The notes under the pieces are model-generated. The model was not told the origin of the DNA. It worked only from the letters and a program-made list of their open reading frames with translations, and did no database searches. A stretch of DNA of 64,000 bases from Hymenobacter actinosclerus (lineage in GTDB: Bacteria > Bacteroidota > Bacteroidia > Cytophagales > Hymenobacteraceae). Made by a program: the position numbers and the translations under genes. The DNA lies in the NCBI RefSeq assembly GCF_900111515.1, contig NZ_FOHS01000001.1:1418618-1482617 (forward strand), given 5' to 3'. Shown here one piece after another: positions 34,632-42,844 of this stretch. Numbering within the stretch: the stretch's first letter is position 1; the number at the start of each line of letters is the position of its first letter.

Positions 34632-34705
34632 CCTAAGCCCTAAGCCCTAAGCCCTAAGCCCTAAGCCCTAAGCCCTAAGCCCTAAGCCCTAAGCCCTAAG
34701 CCCTA
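34632..34705 (+). repeat. Perfect (CCTAAGC)x10.6 microsatellite fused to the M1 aminopeptidase stop
   Basis: Ten full CCTAAGC units and a last CCTA with no mismatch. The last CTA (34703-34705) is the reverse complement of the TAG stop codon of the aminopeptidase gene. Perfect tandem units suggest recent expansion and possible length variation between cells. Confidence 0.93.
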
Positions 34706-37177
34706 CTTGGCCGCTTTGATGGCGTCTTCCGCGGCCTGGATGATGGCCTGCTGGTCGGCGGGCTTGCTTTGTTTCACTTTGCCGAGCATGGCCAAAACGG
34801 GCTGGTCGAGACCGTACTGTTTGTACTGGATGGCCATTTTTTGGAGCCGTTCTACGCCTTCCTTCAGCACAGTCGGATCGGGGAGGCGGGCCATGAAACC
34901 CACGAGGCTCTCCATCATCTGGAACTTGCCCTGGGGGCCGGCCGCGTCGAACTGGTCGCGCACGTAGGGCCAGGTGCTGGCGTCGCCGGCTTCGGCGTAC
35001 ACGTTGGCAATGGCGGCGGCTACGTCGGCCTTAGCGCCGGGCTCCAGGGCCTTGGCGCGGGCCAGGGCCTGCTTGGGCTGCACGGCGGCCAGGCCCTCCA
35101 GCGCGGCACCCTGCACAGCATACGACTGGCTATTGAGCAACTTGGCGAACAGCTTCTCATCCTTTTTATCACCAATGGCACCCAGGGCCTGCAACATGGC
35201 CGCCTGGTTGTTGGTGTTTTTCTCCTGGGCCAGCTGCTTACGAATCAGCGGGGCCGCGGCTTTGGCTACGCCTTTATCCTCGAGCTTAAGCGAGGTGAGG
35301 GCGGCGCGGCGGATGAACTCGCTCTTGTCGCTCAGGGCCGCAAGCAGCAGCTGGCGGGCGGCGGCATCGGTGGGCGGCAGGGCCGCGGCGGCCGCTACGG
35401 CCTCGCGGCGGTCGACGTAGCGCGGGGCGGTGCGGTACTGGTAGGCGAACTGGGCGAAGGGCTTGTTGTCCTGTTTCTGCCACAGCGTCACCTTATCGGC
35501 GTCCACGTTCACCAGCGTGGGCGGGGTAGCGGCGGGCAGCCGGATGATTTCTGTAGCCTTGCGCAGCACTACTTTGTGGCGGGTGGGCTTGCCGTTGCTG
35601 CCGTACACATCAATGGCCATCGGCAGCTCGAACACCTGGCCGGGCTGGGTCTGCTTGATGGTGATGACTTCTTCCTTGTTGAGCTGGTCGTAGTTGTAGT
35701 CGATGGTGACAACCGGGTGGCCCGCGCCGAAATACCACTGGTTGAAGAACCAGTTCAGGTCCTGGCCCGACACGGCCTCCAGGGCCAGGCGCAGCTGGTG
35801 GGCTTCGCCGTTGTCGAACTTGTTGTCGGTGAGGTATTTCTGAAGACCCTTGAAAAATACTTCGTCGCCGAGGTGGTTGCGCAGCATGTTCAGAATCTGG
35901 CCACCCTTCTGGTAGCTCACCAGGTCGAACATGTCTTCCTTGTCGGCGTAGTAGAAGCGCACCAGGTGCTTCTGGGCGTCGCGGGGGCTGCGCAGGTAGT
36001 TGCGCATGTTCTGGTAGGCGTGGGCATCGCCCGCCTCCTGGCCGTACTTGTGCTCGGCCCAGAGCGCCTCCGAGAAGTCGGCAAACGACTCGTTCACCGT
36101 CAGGTTACTCCAACTCTCGGCCGTTACGTAGTCGCCAAACCACTGGTGAAACAGCTCGTGGGCAATGACCGACTCGCCCCGGTCGTACTCGGCGTCCAGG
36201 GCCTCGCGGGCATCCTTCTGCAGAAAGTCGCCGTGCAGCGTGGCGGTGGTGTTTTCCATGGCTCCGCTCACGTAGTCGCGCACCACAATCTGCGAGTACT
36301 TGTTCCACGGGTAGTCTACGCCAAGTTTTTTGGAGAAGAACTCCAGCATTTCGGGCGTATTGCCGAAAATCTGCTTGGCGAAGGGCGCGTACTTGGGTTC
36401 GAGGTAGTAGTTTACCTCCTTGCCCCGCCAGGTGTCCTTGGTAATCCTGAAGTCGCCCACGGCCATCATGAACAGGTAGGGCGAGTGGGGCAGGTCCATC
36501 TTCCAGGTGTCGGTGCGGGTGCCGTCGGCGTTGGGCTTCTGGCTGGTCAGCGCGCCGTTGCTCAGCGTCACGTACTTGGCCGGCACGGTCATGCTGATTT
36601 CCTGGGTCGTCTTCTGGTTGGTGGCGTCAATGGTCGGAAACCACACCGACGAGGCCTCCGTCTCGCCCTGGGTCCAGATCTGCACCGGCTTGCCGGCCAC
36701 TGCGCTGTCGGGGTTGATGAAATACAGCCCCTTGGCGTCGGTAATGGCCGCGCTGCCCTTGGTTTTCAGCTCGTCGGGCTTGGCCACGTACTCGATGTAG
36801 ACGGTGTACTCCTGGCCGGGGGGATAGGTTTTATCGAGCTTGATGTCGAGGAACTCACCGGTGTTTCTGAAGGTGAGGGCCTTGGCAACGCCCTGGCCCG
36901 TCATCGTTACCGAGCCGATGTCCATGCCCTTGGCATCGAGGCGCAGCGAGTCGGTGGGGTAGGCGTGGGGGCGCAGCGTGAGCCACTCCTTGCCGATGAG
37001 CTGGCGCTTGCCGTAGTCGAAGCGCACGTCGAGCTTGGTGTGCACCAGGTTGTTGATTTTGGTGCGCGAGGCGCGGTAGGTGGCCAGCGCCACCGAATCG
37101 GGGCGGGCGGGGGCTTGCTGGGCCAGGGCCGGCGTGGCAAATAGCAGCCCCAGGGCCAGCAGGAAGGGTTTGTTCAT
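34703..37177 (-). CDS. M1-family aminopeptidase with C-terminal HEAT-like repeats
   Basis: About 824 residues from ATG 37177 (MNKPFLLALGLLFATPALAQ, signal peptide). The beta-sandwich N-domain is followed by the gluzincin core: GAMENTTATLHGDF (exopeptidase GxMEN motif), VIAHELFHQWFGDYVTAESW (HExxH plus the downstream zinc Glu in NESFADFSEALW). The C-terminal 200 residues are helical repeats (AALSDKSEFIRRAALTSLKL, LLNSQSYAVQGAALEGLAAV) typical of HEAT. The signal peptide indicates a periplasmic enzyme that removes N-terminal residues from peptides. Confidence 0.95.
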   Translation of the reverse strand: MNKPFLLALGLLFATPALAQQAPARPDSVALATYRASRTKINNLVHTKLDVRFDYGKRQLIGKEWLTLRPHAYPTDSLRLDAKGMDIGSVTMTGQGVAKALTFRNTGEFLDIKLDKTYPPGQEYTVYIEYVAKPDELKTKGSAAITDAKGLYFINPDSAVAGKPVQIWTQGETEASSVWFPTIDATNQKTTQEISMTVPAKYVTLSNGALTSQKPNADGTRTDTWKMDLPHSPYLFMMAVGDFRITKDTWRGKEVNYYLEPKYAPFAKQIFGNTPEMLEFFSKKLGVDYPWNKYSQIVVRDYVSGAMENTTATLHGDFLQKDAREALDAEYDRGESVIAHELFHQWFGDYVTAESWSNLTVNESFADFSEALWAEHKYGQEAGDAHAYQNMRNYLRSPRDAQKHLVRFYYADKEDMFDLVSYQKGGQILNMLRNHLGDEVFFKGLQKYLTDNKFDNGEAHQLRLALEAVSGQDLNWFFNQWYFGAGHPVVTIDYNYDQLNKEEVITIKQTQPGQVFELPMAIDVYGSNGKPTRHKVVLRKATEIIRLPAATPPTLVNVDADKVTLWQKQDNKPFAQFAYQYRTAPRYVDRREAVAAAAALPPTDAAARQLLLAALSDKSEFIRRAALTSLKLEDKGVAKAAAPLIRKQLAQEKNTNNQAAMLQALGAIGDKKDEKLFAKLLNSQSYAVQGAALEGLAAVQPKQALARAKALEPGAKADVAAAIANVYAEAGDASTWPYVRDQFDAAGPQGKFQMMESLVGFMARLPDPTVLKEGVERLQKMAIQYKQYGLDQPVLAMLGKVKQSKPADQQAIIQAAEDAIKAAK

Positions 37178-37310
37178 CGAAGTAAGAAGGAAAGGGAATA
37201 AGGGTGCTAGTTGCAAACTTTTCGGCACAGATGCGCAGCCAACTCAGTAGTTTTTATAGAGGCAGGAAGTGCTGCTAAGGTTGCGCCGGACTGCGGCAGA
37301 ACCGGTTGGA

Positions 37311-38219
37311 TCAGGCGCGTTCCAGTGCGGCCCGGTCCCAGCCGGCCAGGTCGGCCCCGGCGTCGTAGGTGCTGTGCAGAAACTCGCGCAGCATGGCCGC
37401 CGGATCGGGGGCGGTGCGCACGGCTTCGTAGGGTAGCAGGAACTCGCCCAGTTCGGTGCTGTAGTAGGCGGCATCGGGCCGCACGGGGGCTTCGGCAAAG
37501 CCCTCGGGGGCCGGCACGCAGTAGGCGTAAAAAGCGGCATCCTGCCCGTTGCCGCCCGGCCAGAAACCGTGGCTGATAACCTCCTGCGAGTAGGCTTCGC
37601 GGGTAATCGGGTCGGCGTCGGGCTTTACAGGCGCGGGGCGGCCCGAAAAGCGGGAAACGGCCAGATCAAACGAGCCCCAGAAGAAGTGAACCGGGCTGCA
37701 CTTGCCGGTAAAGCCGCTCCGGAAATCGGTCAGGATGGGCGTTATCAGCGTCAGGGCCCGCCAGAAGCGGTGCACTGCCTCGGCGTCGTAGCTGGCATGC
37801 TCGGTATCGTCGGTGAACCGGATGGGGTTTTCCAGCTCCACCGGCATGGGCCAGATGTCTACTTGCAGGTCCAGCTCGTGCATCAACCGGAACACCTCAT
37901 GGTAAAAATCGGCCACGGAGCGCGGCTGTAGCGCCAGCTGCCGGGCGGCCCCGTCGGAGCAGCGGATATGTAGCTGGTGGTCGATAAAATCGAACTCAAT
38001 TTCGAAGCTGCGGTGCTCGTAGGGAATGGCCGAGGTGGTCAGGCCCCGGGCCGAAACGTAGAGCGGCACGTTCCAGAACTGGTTGATGACCGGCGTCTGG
38101 GCCAGCCGGATTTTGCCCACTATCTGCGTCCACATGTGCAGGGTCGTGAGGGTATCGGCCCAGTCGGCCACGGGCAATGCGGGCCAGGCGGTGGGGGTGG
38201 TCGTTGGTTTGGCAGTCAT
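37311..38219 (-). CDS. DUF5996 family protein
   Basis: A 302-residue protein matching the DUF5996 pattern: AWPALPVADWADTLTTLHMW at the start, VGKIRLAQTPVINQFWNVPL, FEIEFDFIDHQLHIRCSDG, SPVHFFWGSFDLAVSRFSGR and the later ISHGFWPGG. There is no signal peptide, so it is cytoplasmic. The biochemical role is unknown. An AT-poor gap without features separates it from the aminopeptidase. Confidence 0.85.
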   Translation of the reverse strand: MTAKPTTTPTAWPALPVADWADTLTTLHMWTQIVGKIRLAQTPVINQFWNVPLYVSARGLTTSAIPYEHRSFEIEFDFIDHQLHIRCSDGAARQLALQPRSVADFYHEVFRLMHELDLQVDIWPMPVELENPIRFTDDTEHASYDAEAVHRFWRALTLITPILTDFRSGFTGKCSPVHFFWGSFDLAVSRFSGRPAPVKPDADPITREAYSQEVISHGFWPGGNGQDAAFYAYCVPAPEGFAEAPVRPDAAYYSTELGEFLLPYEAVRTAPDPAAMLREFLHSTYDAGADLAGWDRAALERA

Positions 38220-38508
38220 CGGGTAGCGGGTTTAGACAGGTTGGCGTTACAGGTACTACGGCAGGCCGCCTCCAACCTGGTGCTTTCAGCGGAGAATATT
38301 GCGCCGAAAGGAGAAAAGCCCTTCGCCGTCCGCCGTTTCAGCTGTGGCTGATTGGGGCTAAATTATTTGCTAATTTTTTTGGTAAAAAAGATACTAATTA
38401 AATAAGTAATTCTGGCGTTGCTGGCTAGTAGTTAGTGCATTCGATTCATTAACGCGTGGTGGTTATGCCCCCTCACCGATTCAGGGGTTGCGCCAGAAAC
38501 GCAAAGCC

Positions 38509-38571
38509 CCCGACTGTTGGCGCAGCCGGGGACTTAAGAAGCAGGTGGTACAAGCACCTAACTTCTACTCA
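38509..38571 (+). promoter_or_regulatory. Structured 5' leader of small ORF: two hairpins
   Basis: CCCCCGACTG with CAGCCGGGG (about 38510-38535) and then AGAAGCAGGTG with CACCTAACTTCT (about 38537-38568) form two hairpins directly upstream of the ATG at 38573. Upstream of these, from 38220 to 38508, I see an AT-rich stretch near 38350-38410 but no full promoter match. Confidence 0.5.
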
Positions 38572-38572
38572 G

Positions 38573-38701
38573 ATGAAGAGACGTGTTAAAGTGCAGGGGC
38601 CCGACAAAATTGGGCTTTTCCGCGCACTGCTCGAACTGACCAAATCAGTGCTGAGCGGTATAGTTCGCGCCGTGGTAGCCGATTGGCTGCACCGGCACTA
38701 G
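38573..38701 (+). CDS. Small basic amphipathic protein, 42 aa, unknown
   Basis: ATG 38573 to TAG 38701 encodes a 42-residue basic peptide that begins MKRRVKVQGPDKIGLFRALL and ends VADWLHRH. After a charged start it forms a likely amphipathic helix (LFRALLELTKSVLSGIVRAV). A two-hairpin leader lies just before it and a good terminator just after it, which together mark a transcription unit. No homologue is recognised. It may be a small membrane-associated peptide; it could also be a chance ORF in a small RNA. Confidence 0.45.
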   Translation: MKRRVKVQGPDKIGLFRALLELTKSVLSGIVRAVVADWLHRH

Positions 38702-38706
38702 AGCGG

Positions 38707-38750
38707 TAGCAGGAGTTGGCGGAGGCTGGCTCCTGCTATTTCCTTTTTTG
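38707..38750 (+). terminator. Terminator after the small ORF
   Basis: TAGCAGGAG (38707-38715) pairs with CTCCTGCTA (38730-38738), followed by TTTCCTTTTTTG. It begins 5 nt after the small-ORF stop. Confidence 0.82.
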
Positions 38751-38881
38751 CGGTTCAAAAACAGGCCGCGCAAGTATACGATGGTTCGTAACTAAAGGCA
38801 ACCAATCGAAACTATAACCTGGCAAACAATCCGGCAAAAAACGCTACCGCCGGCAACGGGTCAGCCGGTGTTGCTCCGGCT

Positions 38882-39409
38882 TCAGGTCTGCCGGTAAATC
38901 TGGCGCAGGTGGCTCAGGTTGGCCACGATGAGCACGGTGGTGCCGTAGCCGATGAGCATCTCGCTGGTAACGTAGAACTGGCCGAGCAGTGAGGTAGGAT
39001 ATACTTCGCTGCTGCCGGCCGTGGAGAAAATGCCCGCGCTCAGGTAGAAAAACGTGAGCAGCTGCCCCAACGGGTCGTGCTGCCCAAAGGCGAGCCGGAA
39101 CGAGGCGGGGTAGATGCGGTAGAGGCAGTAGTAGTCGATGGCGAACGAGCCGATAATGAGCAGGATGGTCAGGGCCATGAAGGCCAGGAGCTGCCGCAGG
39201 TGGGCGGGCGAATCCAGGGTTTGCCGAATCCAGCCCAGCATGGCCCGCAGGAAGTAGGTGAGCTTGCCGGCCGTAGTCAGCACCAGCAGCAGAGCCGTCA
39301 GCCACTTGGCGTAAAAGGCGTAGAAATCAAACAGAAATAGCCCGGCCCCCACCAGAATAAACGCGGCAAACAGCGCCAGGGCCCGCACAATAGCCGAAGG
39401 AGGATGCAC
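38882..39409 (-). CDS. Membrane protein with ion-channel-like C-terminal pair of helices
   Basis: A 175-residue protein with a GTG start at 39409 (no ATG fits). It has about four to five membrane helices: ALALFAAFILVGAGLFLFDF, WLTALLLVLTTAG, LLAFMALTILLIIGSFAIDY, then FFYLSAGIFSTAGSSEVYPT followed by EMLIGYGTTVLIVANL. The last part has the pore-loop and inner-helix layout of two-helix potassium channels, but the filter TVGYGD is replaced by STAGSSE. Ion conduction is therefore unproved. It lies downstream of the metal efflux genes, past a perfect palindrome. Confidence 0.7.
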   Translation of the reverse strand: MHPPSAIVRALALFAAFILVGAGLFLFDFYAFYAKWLTALLLVLTTAGKLTYFLRAMLGWIRQTLDSPAHLRQLLAFMALTILLIIGSFAIDYYCLYRIYPASFRLAFGQHDPLGQLLTFFYLSAGIFSTAGSSEVYPTSLLGQFYVTSEMLIGYGTTVLIVANLSHLRQIYRQT

Positions 39410-39488
39410 AGAGGTAGGGCGAAAGGGTGAGGGTAACGGAGTTGGCTGGGGTGCTAGGAGCGGGTGAACAGCAACAGATTTGTCAGCG

Positions 39489-39530
39489 AAAAGAACGTCA
39501 TGCAGAGCATGCTCTGCATGACGTTCTTTT
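39489..39530. terminator. 42-nt perfect palindrome with T-run (AACGTCAT family)
   Basis: The stretch AAAAGAACGTCATGCAGAGC followed by its exact complement makes a 42-nt palindrome with no loop, ending TTTTTTT on the plus strand and TTTTCGC on the minus strand. It lies 23 bp after the efflux-pump stop and should terminate that operon; the AAGAACGTCAT end is the same as in the other AACGTCATTC elements. Confidence 0.85.
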
Positions 39531-39553
39531 TTTCAGCCGGCTGCCTACCCGCG

Positions 39554-42500
39554 CTAGCCCACCAGCACCGGCTCGTGTCGTAGCTCCGGGTGCAGCTGCG
39601 GGTCGTCGCCGTAGTGGGTGTGCTGGGCGCGGTAGGCCCGCTCGAACACCAGCGGGAAGATGAACAGCGTGAGCAGGGTGCCGGTAATCAGGCCGCCAAT
39701 TACCACAATGGCCAGGGGCTTGCTGGTTTCCGAGCCGATGCCGGTGCTGATGGCGGCCGGCAGCAGACCGATGGTGGCCATCAGGGCCGTCATCACCACC
39801 GGCCGCACCCGCGACGTCACGCCGTCGGCAATGCTGCGGTCGAGGCTGAGCTTACGGACCATGTTCTGCTTGAAGACGGTTATCAGAATCACGCCGTTCT
39901 GGATGCAGATGCCGAACAGGGCAATGAAGCCGATGCCGGCCGAGATGCTGAAGTTGGTGTGCGTAATGAGCAGGGCCGCAATGCCGCCGATGATGGCAAA
40001 CGGCACGTTCAGCAGCACCAAGCCGGCGTCTTTGAGGTTGCCGAACAAAATGAACAGGATGAAGAAGATGAGGGCCAGCGACACGGGCACCACCTGGGTG
40101 AGGCGCTCGGTGGCGCGGCGCTGGTTTTCAAAGTCGCCGGTCCATTTGATGTTGTAGCCCTTGGGCAGGCTCACCACCTCATTTACCTTTTTCTGGGCCT
40201 CAGCAATGGTCGAGCCCATGTCGCGGCCCCGGATGCTGAACTTGACGGCCGCGAAGCGGGTGTTGTCGTCGCGGTAAATCAGCGAGGGGCCGGTAACCTT
40301 GGTAATGGTGGCAATTTCCGACAGCGGCACGGTTTTACCGTTCTGGGTGGGCACCATCAGGGCCGCAATTTCGGCGGGGCCGTGGCGGTACTGGGGCTGG
40401 TAGCGCACCCGAATCGGGAATTTCCGCTCGCCCTCGTACATCTGCGAGGCCTGCTTGCCGCCCACGGCCATTTCCAGCACGGCGTTGGCGTCGGACTTGC
40501 TCACGCCGTACTGGGCCATGCGCTCCTCGTCGAGGTTCACATCCAGCTCGGGCTGCCCGATGTTGCGGAGCACGGCCAAATCGTCGATGCCCTTGACGTC
40601 CTTGAGCACGCCGTACACCTGCCGGGCTTTGCCTTCCATCAGCTTGAGGTCGGTACCGTAGATTTTCACGGCAATGGAGCCTTTCACGCCCGAAGCGGCC
40701 TCCTCCACGTTATCGGTGATGGGCTGGGAGAAGTTGAAATCGACGCCCGGAAAGCGGTTGAGCTTGGCCTTCATGTGCTCGATGAGGGCTTCGCGCCTGT
40801 CCTTGTGCTTCATTTCGGCCTGCACCTCGGGCGTGTGCTTGAGCTGCACCAGAAACTCGTTGTTGTAGAAGCCGGTGGGGTCGGTGCCGTCGTTGGGGCG
40901 GCCGGTCTGGCTGACTACGTCGCCCACTTCGGGGAAGCTCAGAAACACACGCCGCATCTGGTTGCCCAGCTTGTTGCTTTCCTCCAGCGAGATGCTCAGC
41001 GGCAACTGGGCGCGCACGTAAATCGAGCCCTCGTTCAGCTCGGGCAGAAACTCGGAGCCCAGGAAGTGGAAGGAGCCCAGCCCCAGCACCACGGCCCCGG
41101 CAGCCACCAGCAAACTCAGCTTTTTGCGGGCGTAGGTGAAGGCGAAAAACCGCTGCGACCCCCGGTTGATGGCCCGCACGAAGAAGTTGTCCTTCTCGAC
41201 CACGTTCTTTTTGAGCAGCAGCGAGGCCAGCACCGGCACCAGCGTAAGCGTGAACAGCAGGGCCCCGAGCAGGGCAAAACCCAGCGTCCAGGCCAGGGGC
41301 GAAAACACCTTGCCCTCCACTTTTTCAAACGAGAAAATGGGCAGCAGCGCCGTGATAATGATGGCCTTGGAAAAGAAGATGGCCTTGCCCATGTCGCGGC
41401 CGGTTTTTTTGATGAGCCCCAGCTTGGAGAGCTTGTTGAACTTGGCCATGCCCAGCTGGTGGGCCTTGTGGTCGAGGGCCACGAACAGCCCCTCCACCAT
41501 CACCACGGCCCCGTCGATGATGATGCCGAAGTCGATGGCGCCCATGCTCAGCAGGTTGGCCGACATGCCCCGCAACCGCAAGCAGATAAAGGCAAACAGC
41601 AGCGCCAGCGGAATAATCACGCTCACAATCACCGTCGTGCGCCAGTCGGCCATGAACAGGAACACGATAACCGTGACCAGCACCATGCCCTCCAGCAGGT
41701 TGTGCACCACGGTTTCGGTGCTGAAGTCGATGAGCTGCTGGCGGTCGTAAAAGGTGCTGATTTTGACGTCGGCGGGCAGAATTTTATCGTTGAGCAGGGC
41801 CACTTTGTCCTTGAGCCGGGCAATAACTTCGGAGGGGTTTTCGCCCTTGCGCATCACCACGATGCCCTCCAGCACATCGTCGTTGAGGCCGCGGCCCACC
41901 TGGCCCAGCCGGGGCAGCGCCGACTCGTGCACGCGGGCCACGTCGCGCACCAGAATCGGGGCCCCGTTCACGTTTTTGATAACCGTGTTGTTGAGGTCGG
42001 CGATGTTGTTGAGCAGGCCGATGCCGCGCACCACGTAGTTCTGCTGGCCCTGGTTTATCACGTCGCCGCCCACGTTCACGTTGCTGCGCTGAGCGGCGTT
42101 GTAGAGGTCGAGGGGGGTGAGGCCGAAGGTCTGGAGCTTGCCGGGGTCGGCGCTGATTTCGTAGGCCTTCACCTCGCCGCCGAAGCTGTTCACGTCGGCC
42201 ACGCCGGGCACGGCCTTCAGGTTGCGCTCCACCACCCAGTCCTGCAAGGTTTTCAGCTCGCGGGTGGTTTTAGTTTTGCTCCGGAGCGTGTAGCGGAAAA
42301 TCTCGCCCGTGGGCCCGTAGGGCGGCTGCACGTCGGGGTTGGCCCCCTCGGGTAAATCGGCCTGGGGCAGCAGGTTGTTGACCTGCACGCGGGCAAAGGC
42401 ATCGTCCACGCCGTCGTCAAAAATCACCTTCACCACCGACAGCCCAAACAGGGTAGTGGAGCGGACGCTGGTCTTTTTCTGAACCGGATTCAGGGCAATT

Positions 42501-42718
42501 TCGATGGGCGCCGTCACGAACTTCTCCATCTCCTCGGCCGAGCGGCCGGGCCACTGGGTGATGATGGTGATTTCGGTGTTCGTTACGTCCGGAAACGCCT
42601 CAATCGGGGTGTTGCGGTAGCTGATAACGCCCGCCACCACCACGGCCAGCGTCATCAGAAAGATGAAGCCCCGGTTCTTAAGCGAAAAGGCAATAATGCC
42701 CTGGATGAATTTGTTCAT
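39554..42718 (-). CDS. czcA: Heavy-metal efflux RND transporter, CzcA/CusA family
   Basis: A 1054-residue inner-membrane proton-driven pump with a start at ATG 42718 (MNKFIQGIIAFSLKNRGFIF). Twelve helices and two large periplasmic loops fit the HME-RND type. The fourth-helix region reads AIDFGIIIDGAVVMVEG, the DFGxxxDGAxxxxE signature of divalent-cation (Zn/Co/Cd) pumps; copper/silver pumps usually differ there. The metal is thus an inference. It follows the adaptor gene after a heptad inverted repeat and ends in the palindromic terminator. Confidence 0.95.
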   Translation of the reverse strand: MNKFIQGIIAFSLKNRGFIFLMTLAVVVAGVISYRNTPIEAFPDVTNTEITIITQWPGRSAEEMEKFVTAPIEIALNPVQKKTSVRSTTLFGLSVVKVIFDDGVDDAFARVQVNNLLPQADLPEGANPDVQPPYGPTGEIFRYTLRSKTKTTRELKTLQDWVVERNLKAVPGVADVNSFGGEVKAYEISADPGKLQTFGLTPLDLYNAAQRSNVNVGGDVINQGQQNYVVRGIGLLNNIADLNNTVIKNVNGAPILVRDVARVHESALPRLGQVGRGLNDDVLEGIVVMRKGENPSEVIARLKDKVALLNDKILPADVKISTFYDRQQLIDFSTETVVHNLLEGMVLVTVIVFLFMADWRTTVIVSVIIPLALLFAFICLRLRGMSANLLSMGAIDFGIIIDGAVVMVEGLFVALDHKAHQLGMAKFNKLSKLGLIKKTGRDMGKAIFFSKAIIITALLPIFSFEKVEGKVFSPLAWTLGFALLGALLFTLTLVPVLASLLLKKNVVEKDNFFVRAINRGSQRFFAFTYARKKLSLLVAAGAVVLGLGSFHFLGSEFLPELNEGSIYVRAQLPLSISLEESNKLGNQMRRVFLSFPEVGDVVSQTGRPNDGTDPTGFYNNEFLVQLKHTPEVQAEMKHKDRREALIEHMKAKLNRFPGVDFNFSQPITDNVEEAASGVKGSIAVKIYGTDLKLMEGKARQVYGVLKDVKGIDDLAVLRNIGQPELDVNLDEERMAQYGVSKSDANAVLEMAVGGKQASQMYEGERKFPIRVRYQPQYRHGPAEIAALMVPTQNGKTVPLSEIATITKVTGPSLIYRDDNTRFAAVKFSIRGRDMGSTIAEAQKKVNEVVSLPKGYNIKWTGDFENQRRATERLTQVVPVSLALIFFILFILFGNLKDAGLVLLNVPFAIIGGIAALLITHTNFSISAGIGFIALFGICIQNGVILITVFKQNMVRKLSLDRSIADGVTSRVRPVVMTALMATIGLLPAAISTGIGSETSKPLAIVVIGGLITGTLLTLFIFPLVFERAYRAQHTHYGDDPQLHPELRHEPVLVG

Positions 42719-42723
42719 TTGTC

Positions 42724-42838
42724 TTGAGCTGCAAGCTGCCAGCTACAAGCGGCAAGCTTGGGGCAGGCAAATAGGTAAGCAGGAAAAAGTGCTGGTAGAG
42801 CGTCAAAGCTTGCCGCTTGTAGCTGGCAGCTGGTAGCG
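42724..42838. repeat. AGCTGCA/AAGCGGC heptad inverted repeat between adaptor and pump genes
   Basis: Left units GAGCTGC, AAGCTGC, CAGCTAC, AAGCGGC, AAGCTT; the right arm AAAGCTTGCCGCTTGTAGCT with GGCAGCT is complementary. Same family as 10353 and 45441. On the minus strand it ends near the czcA ATG. Confidence 0.88.
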
Positions 42839-42844
42839 CAAAGA

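Noticed and set aside
34632..34705. Telomere-like CCCTAAG repeats suggesting a linear replicon end
   Set aside because: The unit is 7 nt and internal, next to a normal gene, and other arrays with different units occur elsewhere in the window.
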